From: Sediminibacillus halophilus
Lineage (GTDB): Bacteria; Bacillota; Bacilli; Bacillales; Amphibacillaceae
Direction: 5' to 3'
Length of the DNA: 64,000 nt
Assembly (NCBI RefSeq): GCF_900103695.1
Contig: NZ_FNHF01000003.1
Span: forward strand, 496,001 to 560,000
The number at the start of each line of letters is the position of its first letter. The first letter of the stretch is position 1. Positions 12,752 through 21,104 of the stretch are shown piece by piece. A program made the position numbers and the translations under genes. Below the pieces are notes generated by a model. It ran no database searches, had not been told where the DNA came from, and saw only the letters and a program-made list of their open reading frames with translations.

Positions 12752-12997
12752 ATGAAAGAACAAATTCATCCGGAATACAGAAAAGTAGTATTTCTTGATA
12801 CTAGCTCTGACTACAAATTCCTTAGCGGTTCTACACAGTCTTCTGAAGAAACAATCGAATGGGAAGACGGCAACACTTACCCGTTGATCCGCGTGGAAAT
12901 CAGCTCAGCTTCTCACCCGTTCTACACAGGTAAGCAAAAAGCGGATAAAGCTGGCGGTCGTGTCGATCGATTCAAGAAAAAATATAACCTTGGTTAA
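12752..12997 (+). CDS. rpmE2: 50S ribosomal protein L31 type B (zinc-independent)
   Basis: An 81-residue L31 with the conserved C-terminal block HPFYTGKQK...[12 protein letters not shown]. It has no cysteine at all, so it is the type B (C-minus) form that does not bind zinc; [10 protein letters not shown] is typical of this form. The locus between rho and tdk carries the zinc-binding type A L31 in B. subtilis, while the type B paralogue (YtiA) lies elsewhere under Zur. Here type B occupies the rho-tdk slot. Its promoter looks like an ordinary housekeeping one. AAAAGGAGTGG gives the ribosome site. Confidence 0.95.
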   Translation: MKEQIHPEYRKVVFLDTSSDYKFLSGSTQSSEETIEWEDGNTYPLIRVEISSASHPFYTGKQKADKAGGRVDRFKKKYNLG

Positions 12998-13043
12998 TCC
13001 TCATCAGGGGAACATCCTGGTGGAAAAACCAAAGATAACTATG

Positions 13044-13082
13044 AAAAACAGGCAAATCGTCTAACTTTTTGCCTGTTTTTTT
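13044..13082 (+). terminator. L31 gene terminator
   Basis: AAAAACAGGCAAA pairs with TTTGCCTGTTTTT, followed by further T residues. Confidence 0.88.
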
Positions 13083-13240
13083 ACTTTGTATTGTAGCAGG
13101 ATGGGTGCAATTATTACTGAAACAAAACGAAAAGAACGTTTTTTAATAGATGAACAAGGCAATAACTATGTAAATAGAGGAAGAACTTCGGCAGTAAGAT
13201 GATCCAGTGTCTTTGCAATTTTGAAGGGAGTGTCCCGTTG

Positions 13241-13861
13241 ATGTATGTAATGAAACAAAGTGGATGGGTAGAGCTGATTTGCGGCAGCATGTTTTCGGGT
13301 AAATCGGAGGAATTGATACGAAGGGTACGCCGAGCTACATATGGTAATTTATCTGTCCGGGTATTCAAGCCTGCCATTGATAGTCGTTATTCCGAGGAAT
13401 CGGTTGTTTCCCACAACGGAACGTCGATTTTGGCCCGTCCGGTCGATAGAGCAGCTGATATTCTTGAGTATATCGATGCAGATGTTGATGTAATCGGTAT
13501 CGACGAAGTTCAGTTTTTCGATGAAGAGATTGTCGGCATTGTCGATGAATTGGCGAATCATGGCCATCGAGTCATTGTTGCCGGACTTGATACCGACTTT
13601 AGGGGTGAACCGTTCGGCCCAGTACCGGAATTGATGGCGTTGAGCGAGTCGGTGACAAAGCTTAATGCGATTTGTCCGGTTTGCGGGTCTCCGGCAAGCA
13701 GAACACAGCGTCTGATCGATGATAAGCCTGCTTCCTATGACGATCCCATCATTTTGGTGGGCGCTTCTGAGTCGTACGAGCCTCGCTGCCGCCATCACCA
13801 CGAAGTGCCGAACCGGCCCAGGCAAGCGCTAAACCTTGAAGCTTTTCCGACAACGAAATAA
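13241..13861 (+). CDS. tdk: Thymidine kinase
   Basis: Salvage enzyme phosphorylating thymidine with ATP. Starting at ATG 13241 the protein begins [20 protein letters not shown], aligning with B. subtilis Tdk; GAAGGGAG lies 10 bases upstream. An in-frame upstream extension to 13199 has no ribosome site. The P-loop GSMFSGKS (15-22), the DEVQFF motif and a zinc site are visible. The zinc site has CPVC paired with CRHHH, meaning the fourth ligand is His, not Cys. It is a type II (small, tetrameric) kinase of 206 residues. Confidence 0.96.
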   Translation: MYVMKQSGWVELICGSMFSGKSEELIRRVRRATYGNLSVRVFKPAIDSRYSEESVVSHNGTSILARPVDRAADILEYIDADVDVIGIDEVQFFDEEIVGIVDELANHGHRVIVAGLDTDFRGEPFGPVPELMALSESVTKLNAICPVCGSPASRTQRLIDDKPASYDDPIILVGASESYEPRCRHHHEVPNRPRQALNLEAFPTTK

Positions 13862-13871
13862 TGATTTCAAG

Positions 13872-13899
13872 ACAGGATGCCATTTCGGCATCCTGTTTT
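13872..13899 (+). terminator. tdk terminator
   Basis: ACAGGATGCC pairs perfectly with GGCATCCTGT, followed by T4. Confidence 0.85.
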
Positions 13900-13954
13900 C
13901 TATGTATCAGAAGACGGGATTAGGCGGGTAAGTAAGAGTATATCCGGAAAATCC

Positions 13955-14067
13955 GCAGCACGAAAACACTTCGCTTTCCGCGGATGTTCCGTGCTCCTCC
14001 TCGACTTCGCCTGTGGGGTCTCGCTATGGCCAATAATCCTGCAGGAGTCTACGTGAATTCGTGCTGC
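13955..14067 (+). repeat. Bacillaceae-type intergenic imperfect palindrome
   Basis: Outer arms GCAGCACGAA (13955-13964) and TTCGTGCTGC (14058-14067) are exact inverted repeats. Between them lie CTTCGCTTTCCGCGG, TCCTCCTCGACTTCG, CCTGTGGGGTCTCGC and CCTGCAGGAGTC. These words characterise an intergenic repeat I recall from many Bacillus-group genomes. Fragments of the same family occur near 3027, 6645 and 27330. Origin and function are not known to me. The flanks 13900-13954 and 14068-14270 hold no gene. Confidence 0.65.
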
Positions 14068-14270
14068 TCAGTGCTCATTCCCGCGGTTCTTCGCCGCCTA
14101 CCCTTCATAATCAAAATGCCGAACTAAAGATGGTCTAACTGGTGGCATTCCTCCTCTGCTACTGGATTCTTGCTTCTTTCTTGAATCGACACCCGAAGGG
14201 AGCGGATATTATTGTGCCGCAGAAGCATGCTAAGGAAAAAGCATGGAGGGAAAAAGCATGGAGGTTGGGT

Positions 14271-14672
14271 ATGTATAGAATATTGACGGCCATCTTTTGT
14301 TTGGCAATACTGAATGCATGTGGAACAGGCAATAATGGACAGGAACAAGGGAGTATGCCGCAGGGGGAAGAAGTGGAAACGACGGAAGAAGGGTATATCC
14401 AATTGCGGGGCACCCAGCCGAGGATTTTCGATGAATATGGCGACCGCGAAATTGTCCAGGACACTAGCAGAGCGGCGATCGTCCAGGCGGCCGAATCGGT
14501 CGATGATGTGACGGTGGAAAATGTGGAAATATTGGACGAAGAGATTAGAATCGATGCTGTTTTACAGGGAGACTTTAATTCTGGAGAGCAAATGGCGAAA
14601 GTTAATCAAATTCGGCGGTCGGTCGATGACCAGGTTAATGGGAATTACCATGTGCGGGTGTTCATACGTTGA
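14271..14672 (+). CDS. YhcN/YlaJ-family sporulation lipoprotein
   Basis: A 133-residue secreted lipoprotein: signal peptide ending in lipobox LNAC, a short disordered linker, then a YhcN/YlaJ-type domain (IVQAAESVDDVTVENVEIL, IRRSVDDQVNGNYHVRVFI). Related B. subtilis proteins are found in or around the forespore and spore coat. The start ATG 14271 follows GGAGG (14260-14264). The frame is open for 43 further codons upstream, but those overlap a short tandem repeat (GCATGGAGG...GCATGGAGG) and would put the signal peptide internally. It is followed by its own terminator. The family call rests on motif resemblance. Confidence 0.78.
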   Translation: MYRILTAIFCLAILNACGTGNNGQEQGSMPQGEEVETTEEGYIQLRGTQPRIFDEYGDREIVQDTSRAAIVQAAESVDDVTVENVEILDEEIRIDAVLQGDFNSGEQMAKVNQIRRSVDDQVNGNYHVRVFIR

Positions 14673-14692
14673 TTGATCTAGTGGTCGGGAAA

Positions 14693-14728
14693 GCACGGGT
14701 TCGGATGGGGAATCCGTGCCATTCTTTT
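14693..14728 (+). terminator. Lipoprotein gene terminator
   Basis: GCACGGGTTC pairs with GGAATCCGTGC (one G-T pair, one bulge), followed by a T-rich stretch. Confidence 0.65.
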
Positions 14729-14875
14729 GATTTTTACATAGGAATGGAAACGGGTTTAGTGCCTTTATAAACAAAATTCTAACTGGGTGAGGGACAGCAG
14801 GCCAATGCTGTTATGTTAAAATAACATAGAAAGAAGCTTTGTGGTTGGCAATATTGCTGTCAAGGGGGATCAGAC

Positions 14876-15094
14876 ATGGAAAATCACTCGGAACAGGAGT
14901 TGGCCGAAGAAGTAAATCGCCTTAATCGGCGATTGACCGAACTGGAACAGAAAATAGAAGAAGAACCTCGCAAGCGGCGCCACCCGCTGTGGGAGGCTAT
15001 TTTATATTTGCTTGCCGGTATTTTTCTGTTAGGTCCTGCACTGGCATTGGGAATGGGCCTGATTGAATTGCTTGACGGCTGGATGTCACGCTGA
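14876..15094 (+). CDS. Small coiled-coil membrane protein, unknown function
   Basis: 72 codons after a ribosome site (AAGGGGG, about 7 bases before the ATG). Residues 1-30 are strongly charged with heptad spacing (EVNRLNRRLTELEQKIEEE), predicting a coiled coil. A basic patch RKRRH then precedes one hydrophobic segment (about 39-65), and the protein ends DGWMSR. This suggests a cytoplasmic N-terminal coiled coil on a single membrane anchor. I do not recognise a family. Position ahead of prfA does not indicate a role. Confidence 0.65.
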   Translation: MENHSEQELAEEVNRLNRRLTELEQKIEEEPRKRRHPLWEAILYLLAGIFLLGPALALGMGLIELLDGWMSR

Positions 15095-15207
15095 GCAGGT
15101 GACATCGCAAAAATTGGTGATCCGCGTCAAATCGCTGCCAAGCTTTTTTTGACGGGGTTTTTCTCCTGTACTATAATTATACTGTTAAGGAGAAAGAGGT
15201 GGATGAA

Positions 15208-16278
15208 GTGTTAGACAGACTGCAATCCTTGGAAGACCGTTACGATAAATTGAATGAATTGCTAAGTGATCCTGAAGTAATCAGTGATACGAAAAAGCTG
15301 CGTGAATATTCGAAAGAACAATCCGGCCTGGAAGATGTCATTCAGGCATACCGTGAATATAAAGAAGTGACTACCCAGCTGGACGATGCTAAAGTGATGC
15401 TGGAAGAGGAACAGGACACAGAAATGCAGGATATGGTCAAGTCAGAAATCAGCGAGCTTTCCCAGCGGAAAGAAGAGCTGGAAGAACAGTTGCGTATTCT
15501 TTTGCTGCCGAAGGATCCGAACGACGACAAAAACGTCATCATGGAAATCCGCGGTGCTGCTGGCGGCGACGAAGCTGCCCTGTTTGCCGGCGACCTTTAC
15601 CGTATGTATTCCCGTTATGCTGAATCGGAAGGCTGGAAGATTGATGTAATGGAAGCCAACACGACAGGCGTCGGAGGTTATAAAGAAATCATTTTCATGA
15701 TTAATGGTGAGGGTGCTTTTTCCAAACTCAAATTTGAAAATGGCGCCCACCGCGTGCAACGTGTTCCGGAAACCGAATCAGGAGGCAGGATTCACACGTC
15801 CACTGCAACAGTGGTCGTTATGCCGGAAGCCGAAGAAGTGGAAGTCGATGTCCATGAGAAGGATATCCGTGTCGATACGTTTGCATCCAGCGGTCCTGGT
15901 GGCCAGAGCGTCAACACGACAATGTCTGCCGTGCGTTTGACTCATATGCCTACAGGAATCGTGGTATCGATCCAGGACGAAAAATCGCAAATTAAAAACA
16001 AGGAAAAAGCCATGAAAGTTTTGCGTGCCAGAATCTATGATAAGTTCCAGCAAGAGGCACAAGCGGAATACGATGAAACGAGAAAGTCGGCAGTAGGGTC
16101 AGGAGATCGTTCGGAACGAATCCGAACCTATAATTTTCCACAAAATCGGGTGACGGACCATCGCATCGGCTTGACGATCCAGAAGCTCGACCAGATTTTG
16201 GAGGGGAAAGTCGGCGAAATCATCGATGCTTTATTGATGGAAGAACAAACCAAAAAATTGGAACAAATCGGTGAATGA
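15208..16278 (+). CDS. prfA: Peptide chain release factor 1
   Basis: RF1 recognises UAA and UAG stops and triggers peptidyl-tRNA hydrolysis. Starting at GTG 15208 ([19 protein letters not shown]) the protein has 356 residues, the B. subtilis length, and GAGGTGG lies 6 bases upstream. The alternative GTG at 15199 overlaps the ribosome site. The GGQ loop appears in [12 protein letters not shown] near residue 230. The stop-codon recognition region falls in the preceding domain ([18 protein letters not shown]). It is immediately followed by prmC, whose product methylates the GGQ glutamine. Confidence 0.97.
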   Translation: MLDRLQSLEDRYDKLNELLSDPEVISDTKKLREYSKEQSGLEDVIQAYREYKEVTTQLDDAKVMLEEEQDTEMQDMVKSEISELSQRKEELEEQLRILLLPKDPNDDKNVIMEIRGAAGGDEAALFAGDLYRMYSRYAESEGWKIDVMEANTTGVGGYKEIIFMINGEGAFSKLKFENGAHRVQRVPETESGGRIHTSTATVVVMPEAEEVEVDVHEKDIRVDTFASSGPGGQSVNTTMSAVRLTHMPTGIVVSIQDEKSQIKNKEKAMKVLRARIYDKFQQEAQAEYDETRKSAVGSGDRSERIRTYNFPQNRVTDHRIGLTIQKLDQILEGKVGEIIDALLMEEQTKKLEQIGE

Positions 16279-16279
16279 C

Positions 16280-17149
16280 ATGACAGCACAACGACGTACA
16301 ATCAATGAAGCCCTTCGCTGGGCTTCTCTTTTTTTACAAGAGCATGATCGGGAACCGCGAGTTGCCGAGATTTTGTTGCAGTATCACACAGGATTAGAGC
16401 GGGCTGGATTTTTAGCCGCTCAGCGTGAATTATTACCAAAGGAAACGGATGATCAGTTTATCGCAGATGTGGAAGCGCATGGTGAAACAGGAATACCAGT
16501 CCAGCATCTGACTGGCACGGAGGCATTTTACGCTCGCGATTTCCTCGTTAATAAGCATGTCTTGATTCCCCGTCCGGAAACAGAAGAATTGGTCCTCGGT
16601 GTTCTGGAATATGCCAGGGAGCTTGGAGAAGAGTCTGTTCGACTCGTAGATGTGGGAACCGGTAGCGGGGTAATCGCCATCACCCTGAAGTTGGAAAAAC
16701 CATCATGGGAAGTAGCTGCCACGGATATATCCGAACAGGCTTTGCAAGTAGCGAAACAAAACGCAGACAGACTGGGAGCCGAAATTGATTTTCAACAAGG
16801 TGATTTTTTACAGTCAGTAGTAGAACTTCAAGGGCAGGTGGACATCATCGTTTCCAACCCGCCTTACATTGCTCATCAGGAAAAAGCTTCTCTTAATGAG
16901 ACAGTGAAGAATTTCGATCCTGCATTAGCTTTGTTTGCCGAGAAAGAAGGTTTGGCTGCATACTACAAAATTATTGATCAGGCTTGTTATCTCCTTGCCA
17001 GTCCGGGGCTTATAGCTTTTGAAATTGGGCATCAGCAGGGAGAGCAGGTTGCTGAATTGATTCGGAGCAGGTTTTCCGGAGCTTCTATCGAAGTAAGAAA
17101 AGACATCAATGGCAAGGACCGTATGGTGTTTGCAAAGATTAGCGAGTAA
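16280..17149 (+). CDS. prmC: Release factor glutamine methyltransferase
   Basis: It N5-methylates the glutamine of the GGQ motif in release factors using S-adenosylmethionine. ATG 16280 lies one base after the prfA stop, with GGTGA 5 bases upstream, so the genes are translationally coupled. A GTG at 16271 inside prfA is a less likely start. The SAM site VDVGTGSGVIAI and the substrate-glutamine motif NPPYI are intact. The N-terminal helical domain precedes the Rossmann fold, as in the family. Confidence 0.96.
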   Translation: MTAQRRTINEALRWASLFLQEHDREPRVAEILLQYHTGLERAGFLAAQRELLPKETDDQFIADVEAHGETGIPVQHLTGTEAFYARDFLVNKHVLIPRPETEELVLGVLEYARELGEESVRLVDVGTGSGVIAITLKLEKPSWEVAATDISEQALQVAKQNADRLGAEIDFQQGDFLQSVVELQGQVDIIVSNPPYIAHQEKASLNETVKNFDPALALFAEKEGLAAYYKIIDQACYLLASPGLIAFEIGHQQGEQVAELIRSRFSGASIEVRKDINGKDRMVFAKISE

Positions 17150-17236
17150 CAGGTATAAAAATAGTAGATTGAGAGTTTAAAAGCTTCTGCCTCTGTCCAT
17201 ACTGGAGTTAAACAGTTAGCGAAAGGGGCAGGAGAA

Positions 17237-17848
17237 ATGCGCAATTATTTTATCTATTTACTTATATTTTTAGCGTTGATCGGTTTTTTCCCAACAAAAG
17301 GGCTTGGGCAGTTAGGACAAACGGATGCATCCGGTTATCAAGTCATACCGGACGAAGCGATCCGACTTAGAATTTTGGCGAACAGCGATAGCGATAGCGA
17401 CCAGGCTTTAAAGCGCTTGATTCGCGACCGGGTCAATGCCGATATTACAAAATGGGTTAGGGACATTTCCGATATAGAAGAAGCGAGAGAGTTGATCCGG
17501 GAGAAGCTTCCCCAAATAGAAGCTATCGTTCAGCAAGTGCTGGAAGAGGAAGGTTCAGATCAAACCTATCAAGTAGAGTATGGAAGTAATGTGACGTTTC
17601 CGGATAAAGTATATGGTTCCTATGTTTATCCCGCTGGCGAGTATGAAGCGATTCTGATTACGCTCGGAGCCGGAAAAGGTGCAAACTGGTGGTGTGTATT
17701 GTTTCCGCCGTTGTGCTTTCTCGACTTTGCAGATGGTTCCACTGTCGCAGATCCAGAAGAAGAAATTCAAGAGGACGCGGAAAAATCAGAGCCGAAGGAA
17801 GAAAAGGAAGTAAAAGTGAAATTTTTCTTATTAGAATGGTTCAGTTAA
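17237..17848 (+). CDS. spoIIR: Stage II sporulation protein R
   Basis: SpoIIR is secreted from the forespore into the intermembrane space, where it activates SpoIIGA to process pro-sigma-E in the mother cell. The 203-residue protein has an N-terminal hydrophobic segment, then IRLRILANSDSDSDQALKR, a signature of the family. The Cys-containing block NWWCVLFPPLCF is also characteristic. AGGAG lies about 5 bases before the ATG. In B. subtilis it is transcribed by sigma-F; I could not identify a convincing sigma-F site in the 87-base gap upstream. Confidence 0.94.
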   Translation: MRNYFIYLLIFLALIGFFPTKGLGQLGQTDASGYQVIPDEAIRLRILANSDSDSDQALKRLIRDRVNADITKWVRDISDIEEARELIREKLPQIEAIVQQVLEEEGSDQTYQVEYGSNVTFPDKVYGSYVYPAGEYEAILITLGAGKGANWWCVLFPPLCFLDFADGSTVADPEEEIQEDAEKSEPKEEKEVKVKFFLLEWFS

Positions 17849-17942
17849 ATCTATCATATCACGCATCTATCACTCATAGACTAGTTTAAACAGCGGTTCC
17901 TGTCAGAAGAGCCGATTACCGAAACGGGATAGGAGTGTACGG

Positions 17943-18389
17943 ATGAAACTGATTCATACAAACAAGTTGGATAACCAGGTGCTACAGCGTTTTTTTGCTG
18001 GATCATGGGAAACTTTTCGCGGAAAACAAAACTTGAAGGAAAATGGATTTCTGATAGAAGTCCAAGGAGAGTACAAAGCTTTTTTCGCCTTGCTTCCTAT
18101 AGAGGGGCAGGTTCTTTGGCTGAAAAGCCTGTACATTAAAGAAGGAGTGCCATCTTCTTTTCCTTGGACTGTGTTGGAGACGGCGATGGCGTTGGCCGGG
18201 GAGAAGGAAGCCGATAGTGTGTACATTTACAGTCACCAGCCAGCCCTCGATACGTTACTGGTGCTGTTGCAATTTGAACAAGCTGCTTTTCCGTCTTTTG
18301 CCGAAGGGCATGTACTGCCGGAGGGGAACTGGTGGAGGAACTATTTGGGAAAAGAAAAAAAGGCTGTTGGTATCCAGGGATGGAAATGA
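17943..18389 (+). CDS. Divergent GNAT-like protein in the ywlB position
   Basis: 148 codons with GATAGGAGTG as ribosome site. I do not recognise the sequence firmly. The pattern of a strand (VLWLKSLYI), a helix (PWTVLETAMALAGEKEA), a strand (SVYIYS) and a final helix (PALDTLLVLLQFEQ) resembles the core of GNAT acetyltransferases. B. subtilis has a GNAT gene, ywlB, at exactly this place between spoIIR and ywlC. The acetyl-CoA loop (Q/RxxGxG/A) is not evident, so it may be a degenerate or non-catalytic member. The fold is inference from pattern and synteny. Confidence 0.55.
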   Translation: MKLIHTNKLDNQVLQRFFAGSWETFRGKQNLKENGFLIEVQGEYKAFFALLPIEGQVLWLKSLYIKEGVPSSFPWTVLETAMALAGEKEADSVYIYSHQPALDTLLVLLQFEQAAFPSFAEGHVLPEGNWWRNYLGKEKKAVGIQGWK

Positions 18390-18464
18390 CGTTGCAATGT
18401 CTTGGCTAGTTGCCCCTGGGGATAAACACAGGAGTTATTAACAATTACTGTGTTATAACAGAGG

Positions 18465-18735
18465 TTATGCACAGCTGTTAATAAAAACTGTTGATAATTT
18501 GTGGAGAGTGGTGGATAACTCGTCGTACAGGTCGTCGGTATGAGTTTTTCGTGTGTAGTAGAGCTGTTAGTAGGCCTATACTCCTTGTTTCTATCAATAA
18601 AATGAGGCAATACAATCCCTTTGCAATATGTTTTTAACAGGGATTGTATTGTTTTTGGCTGGCTTTTACGGGGTTATACACAATATAATGCAGAATTGCC
18701 AGAAAAGTTTCATAATGTGGATAAATTGTTGATAA
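18465..18735 (+). promoter_or_regulatory. DnaA-box cluster upstream of ywlC
   Basis: Within the gene-free AT-rich stretch 18390-18797 there is one perfect DnaA box on the minus strand (TGTGGATAA, 18716-18724). Several single-mismatch boxes accompany it: TTATGCACA 18465-18473, TGTTGATAA 18489-18497, GGTGGATAA 18510-18518, TTATACACA 18674-18682 and TGTTGATAA 18727-18735. I recall the ywlC promoter region as one of the chromosomal DnaA-binding clusters outside oriC in B. subtilis, so this looks conserved. A likely role is titration of DnaA or regulation of ywlC. Confidence 0.68.
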
Positions 18736-18797
18736 GCAAATTCTCGAAGGGGTATAGTACTAATCAAACGTTTGATTAATTAAAGGAGTTAGTAACC

Positions 18798-19862
18798 GTG
18801 ATGGATACGAAGGTATGGAGAATCGATCAAATAACCAAAGAAACAGACCAGGCAATTGAAGAAGCATCAGCCTTGCTGGAACAAAATCAAGTAGTGGCTT
18901 TTCCGACAGAGACAGTCTACGGATTGGGAGCGAACGCAAAAGAGGCAGATGCCGTGGATAAAATATTCCGGGCGAAAGGGCGTCCATCTGACAATCCGTT
19001 GATTGTCCATATAGCGGATCGCAATCAAGTCGATGAGTATGTAACAGAAGTTCCGGAAGTTGCCGAAAAGCTGTTGGCAGCCTTTACCCCCGGTCCATTG
19101 ACGCTGATATTGAAAAGTAACGGTACAATTGCGGAAAATGTAACAGCAGGACTTCCCTCAATTGGGGTGCGCATTCCAGACCATCCGGTGGCTCAAGCGC
19201 TTCTTCGAGCTTGTCGGCTTCCGCTGGCGGCCCCAAGTGCCAATAAGTCCGGCCGGCCTAGTCCGACCACAGCGGAACATGTTTATGAAGACCTGCAAGG
19301 CAGAATTGCTGGACTCCTGGATGGAGGTCCAACAGGAGTTGGCGTTGAATCGACCGTGGTGGATTGTACCGGAGTAATGCCGATTATTCTACGTCCTGGC
19401 GGAGTAACGCGAGAACAGCTCGAGGAAGTTGTGGGAAGTGTTATGGTCGATCCGGCACTTGCATCTGCAGGAGGAGATTTACCGGAGGACGGAGCTGTTG
19501 ATAAACCACGTGCGCCAGGCATGAAGTATACCCATTATGCCCCAGAAGCGCCGATGTGGCTTGTGGACGGTGACCCTTCCTTTATGCAGGAGCAAATTGA
19601 TGTACATCTCCAGGCTGGAGATAAAGTCGGGATAATCGCCAGCGAAGAATTAGCGGCAGGATTGAATGCAGACCATATCAATGTATGCGGCTCACGGGAC
19701 AACTTGAATGAAGTGGCTGCGCACTTATACGACGCTCTGCGCTCATTCAAAAAATCAGATGTCGACATCATTCTCTGCGAAACATTCCCGGAAACAGGAG
19801 TCGGCCATGCAATCATGAACCGACTCCAAAAAGCAGCAACCAAAAAAATCAACCAATTCTAA
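18798..19862 (+). CDS. ywlC: L-threonylcarbamoyladenylate synthase (TsaC/Sua5 type)
   Basis: It makes threonylcarbamoyl-AMP from threonine, bicarbonate and ATP for the t6A37 modification of ANN-decoding tRNAs. Residues 20-215 form the YrdC/TsaC domain (VAFPTETVYGLGANA, KGRPSDNPLIVH, PSANKSGRPSPT). The C-terminal Sua5 domain begins after the RAPGMKYTHYAPEAP linker. The 354 residues fit the Sua5 long form. GTG 18798 is 10 bases after AAGGAG; ATG 18801 is the next codon and equally plausible. The gene starts directly after the DnaA-box cluster. Confidence 0.94.
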   Translation: MMDTKVWRIDQITKETDQAIEEASALLEQNQVVAFPTETVYGLGANAKEADAVDKIFRAKGRPSDNPLIVHIADRNQVDEYVTEVPEVAEKLLAAFTPGPLTLILKSNGTIAENVTAGLPSIGVRIPDHPVAQALLRACRLPLAAPSANKSGRPSPTTAEHVYEDLQGRIAGLLDGGPTGVGVESTVVDCTGVMPIILRPGGVTREQLEEVVGSVMVDPALASAGGDLPEDGAVDKPRAPGMKYTHYAPEAPMWLVDGDPSFMQEQIDVHLQAGDKVGIIASEELAAGLNADHINVCGSRDNLNEVAAHLYDALRSFKKSDVDIILCETFPETGVGHAIMNRLQKAATKKINQF

Positions 19863-19871
19863 AAAAAAGGA

Positions 19872-20174
19872 GGGACAGTCCCCTGGACCAGAACAGCGCT
19901 AATCTGGTTGCATCGTGGGGACAGTCCCTCCTTTAATTCAACTACCGAATGTAGTGGCCGATCCGATATGTCGGGGGACAGTCCCCAAACAAGCCCAGAA
20001 AGCTGATTGTTTTAGCAGAAACCTGATATATCAAGGATTTTTCCGTCGAGGGTCAGTCCCCCCAATAGCACTCAATAGCATTAGTCAATCAAATCAGCTA
20101 TTTTGGGGTCAGTCCCCAACGAGGGCCAAATTAGGGGTATGGCCGGGATTTGACTTACGGTGGGGACTGACCCC
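19872..20174 (+). repeat. Cluster of six GGGGACAGTCCCC-type palindromes
   Basis: Copies at 19872-19883, 19917-19928, 19973-19986, 20050-20063, 20105-20117 and 20162-20174 fill most of the 468-base gap between ywlC and mntP. The first two form a mirror-image pair with GGAGG/CCTCC flanks. The last two (GGGGTCAGTCCCC and GGGGACTGACCCC) are exact inverted copies that would fold into a 70-base stem-loop. The spacing resembles REP/BIME elements. An open frame across them (19915-20298) is an artefact. Confidence 0.8.
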
Positions 20175-20330
20175 GGATCCCGGGTCGGACTCCGATCTGC
20201 TGACTGTGAAACTTGCTTTGAATCTGACTGGTCCAGATATCCGAACTCTATCTCCCTGTCCAATTCCGGGTAATATACCTTGTCTCTTTGGCATATAGTG
20301 GAATAGCATGTCCGGAGAGGGGTTGGCGGG

Positions 20331-20885
20331 ATGTCTGGTGTGAATATCGGCGAGTATATTTCGTTGATTTTTATGGCTGCGGCTTTGGGGATGGATGCAT
20401 TTTCAGTTGGTCTTGGGATGGGGATGCAGGACCTGAGGCTGAAACGGATTTTTATTATCGGCGTCACAGTGGGTTTGTTTCATATGTTGATGCCGTTTAT
20501 GGGAATCGGGGTGGGGAAATTCATTTCCACCAAAATCGAGGGGTTCGCAATTTTGGGGAGTGGACTGCTATTGTTCGCACTTGGTGTGCAGATGCTTTTA
20601 TCCTCCTTCAACCGGGAAGATAAAAAGTTGATCCAGCCGATTGGTGCAGGACTTATATTATTTTCAATCAGCGTCAGTCTGGATAGTTTTTCGGTTGGCT
20701 TGAGCTTGGGAATGTCGGGTGTCCGCACTTTTCTGGCGATTGTCCTGTTCGGATGGTTCAGTGCGATATTGACTTGGTCCGGCTTGCTGCTTGGAAGGAA
20801 GGCTAGAGGACTGATGGGAGTTTACAGCGAGCTTCTGGGCGGAAGCATCCTGTGTGCATTCGGGTTGAAAATTATTTTTGGTTAG
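20331..20885 (+). CDS. mntP: Manganese efflux pump MntP
   Basis: Membrane exporter of Mn2+. The 184 residues show six hydrophobic segments and the internal duplication typical of the family: GMDAFSVGLGMG in the first half and SLDSFSVGLSLG in the second, each with the essential Asp. It corresponds to ywlD of B. subtilis by position. No yybP-ykoY manganese riboswitch was recognised upstream, where the palindrome cluster sits instead. The gene ends in its own terminator. Confidence 0.94.
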   Translation: MSGVNIGEYISLIFMAAALGMDAFSVGLGMGMQDLRLKRIFIIGVTVGLFHMLMPFMGIGVGKFISTKIEGFAILGSGLLLFALGVQMLLSSFNREDKKLIQPIGAGLILFSISVSLDSFSVGLSLGMSGVRTFLAIVLFGWFSAILTWSGLLLGRKARGLMGVYSELLGGSILCAFGLKIIFG

Positions 20886-20899
20886 TCTGAACAAAGCAG

Positions 20900-20933
20900 G
20901 CTGTCTGCCGACTACACGGCAGACGGCTTTTTT
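20900..20933 (+). terminator. mntP terminator
   Basis: GCTGTCTGCCG pairs with CGGCAGACGGC over a six-base loop, followed by T6. Confidence 0.9.
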
Positions 20934-21104
20934 CGTAAATAAAGCTATTTTATTCATTCCACCTATCTTTCATAAAGAAAGTTTTTCATAGGGAATGTGG
21001 GGCTAAATGATATAATGGAGCAAGAAAAAAGGTATGATATATTAGTAACATTGGAAGGACAGCTGCCGGAATACCTGTTCCTTTCCTATTTGGAGGTAAA
21101 AAAG

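Noticed and set aside
17150-17236. Sigma-F promoter for spoIIR (GTATA near 17153)
   Set aside because: The matching -10 (GGxxA-type) at the right distance is poor.
19915-20298. 127-codon open frame between ywlC and mntP
   Set aside because: Made almost entirely of palindrome copies (GGGGTCAGTCCCC and relatives), with no ribosome site.
20175-20330. Manganese (yybP-ykoY) riboswitch expected upstream of mntP
   Set aside because: No conserved riboswitch core was recognised in the short remaining leader.
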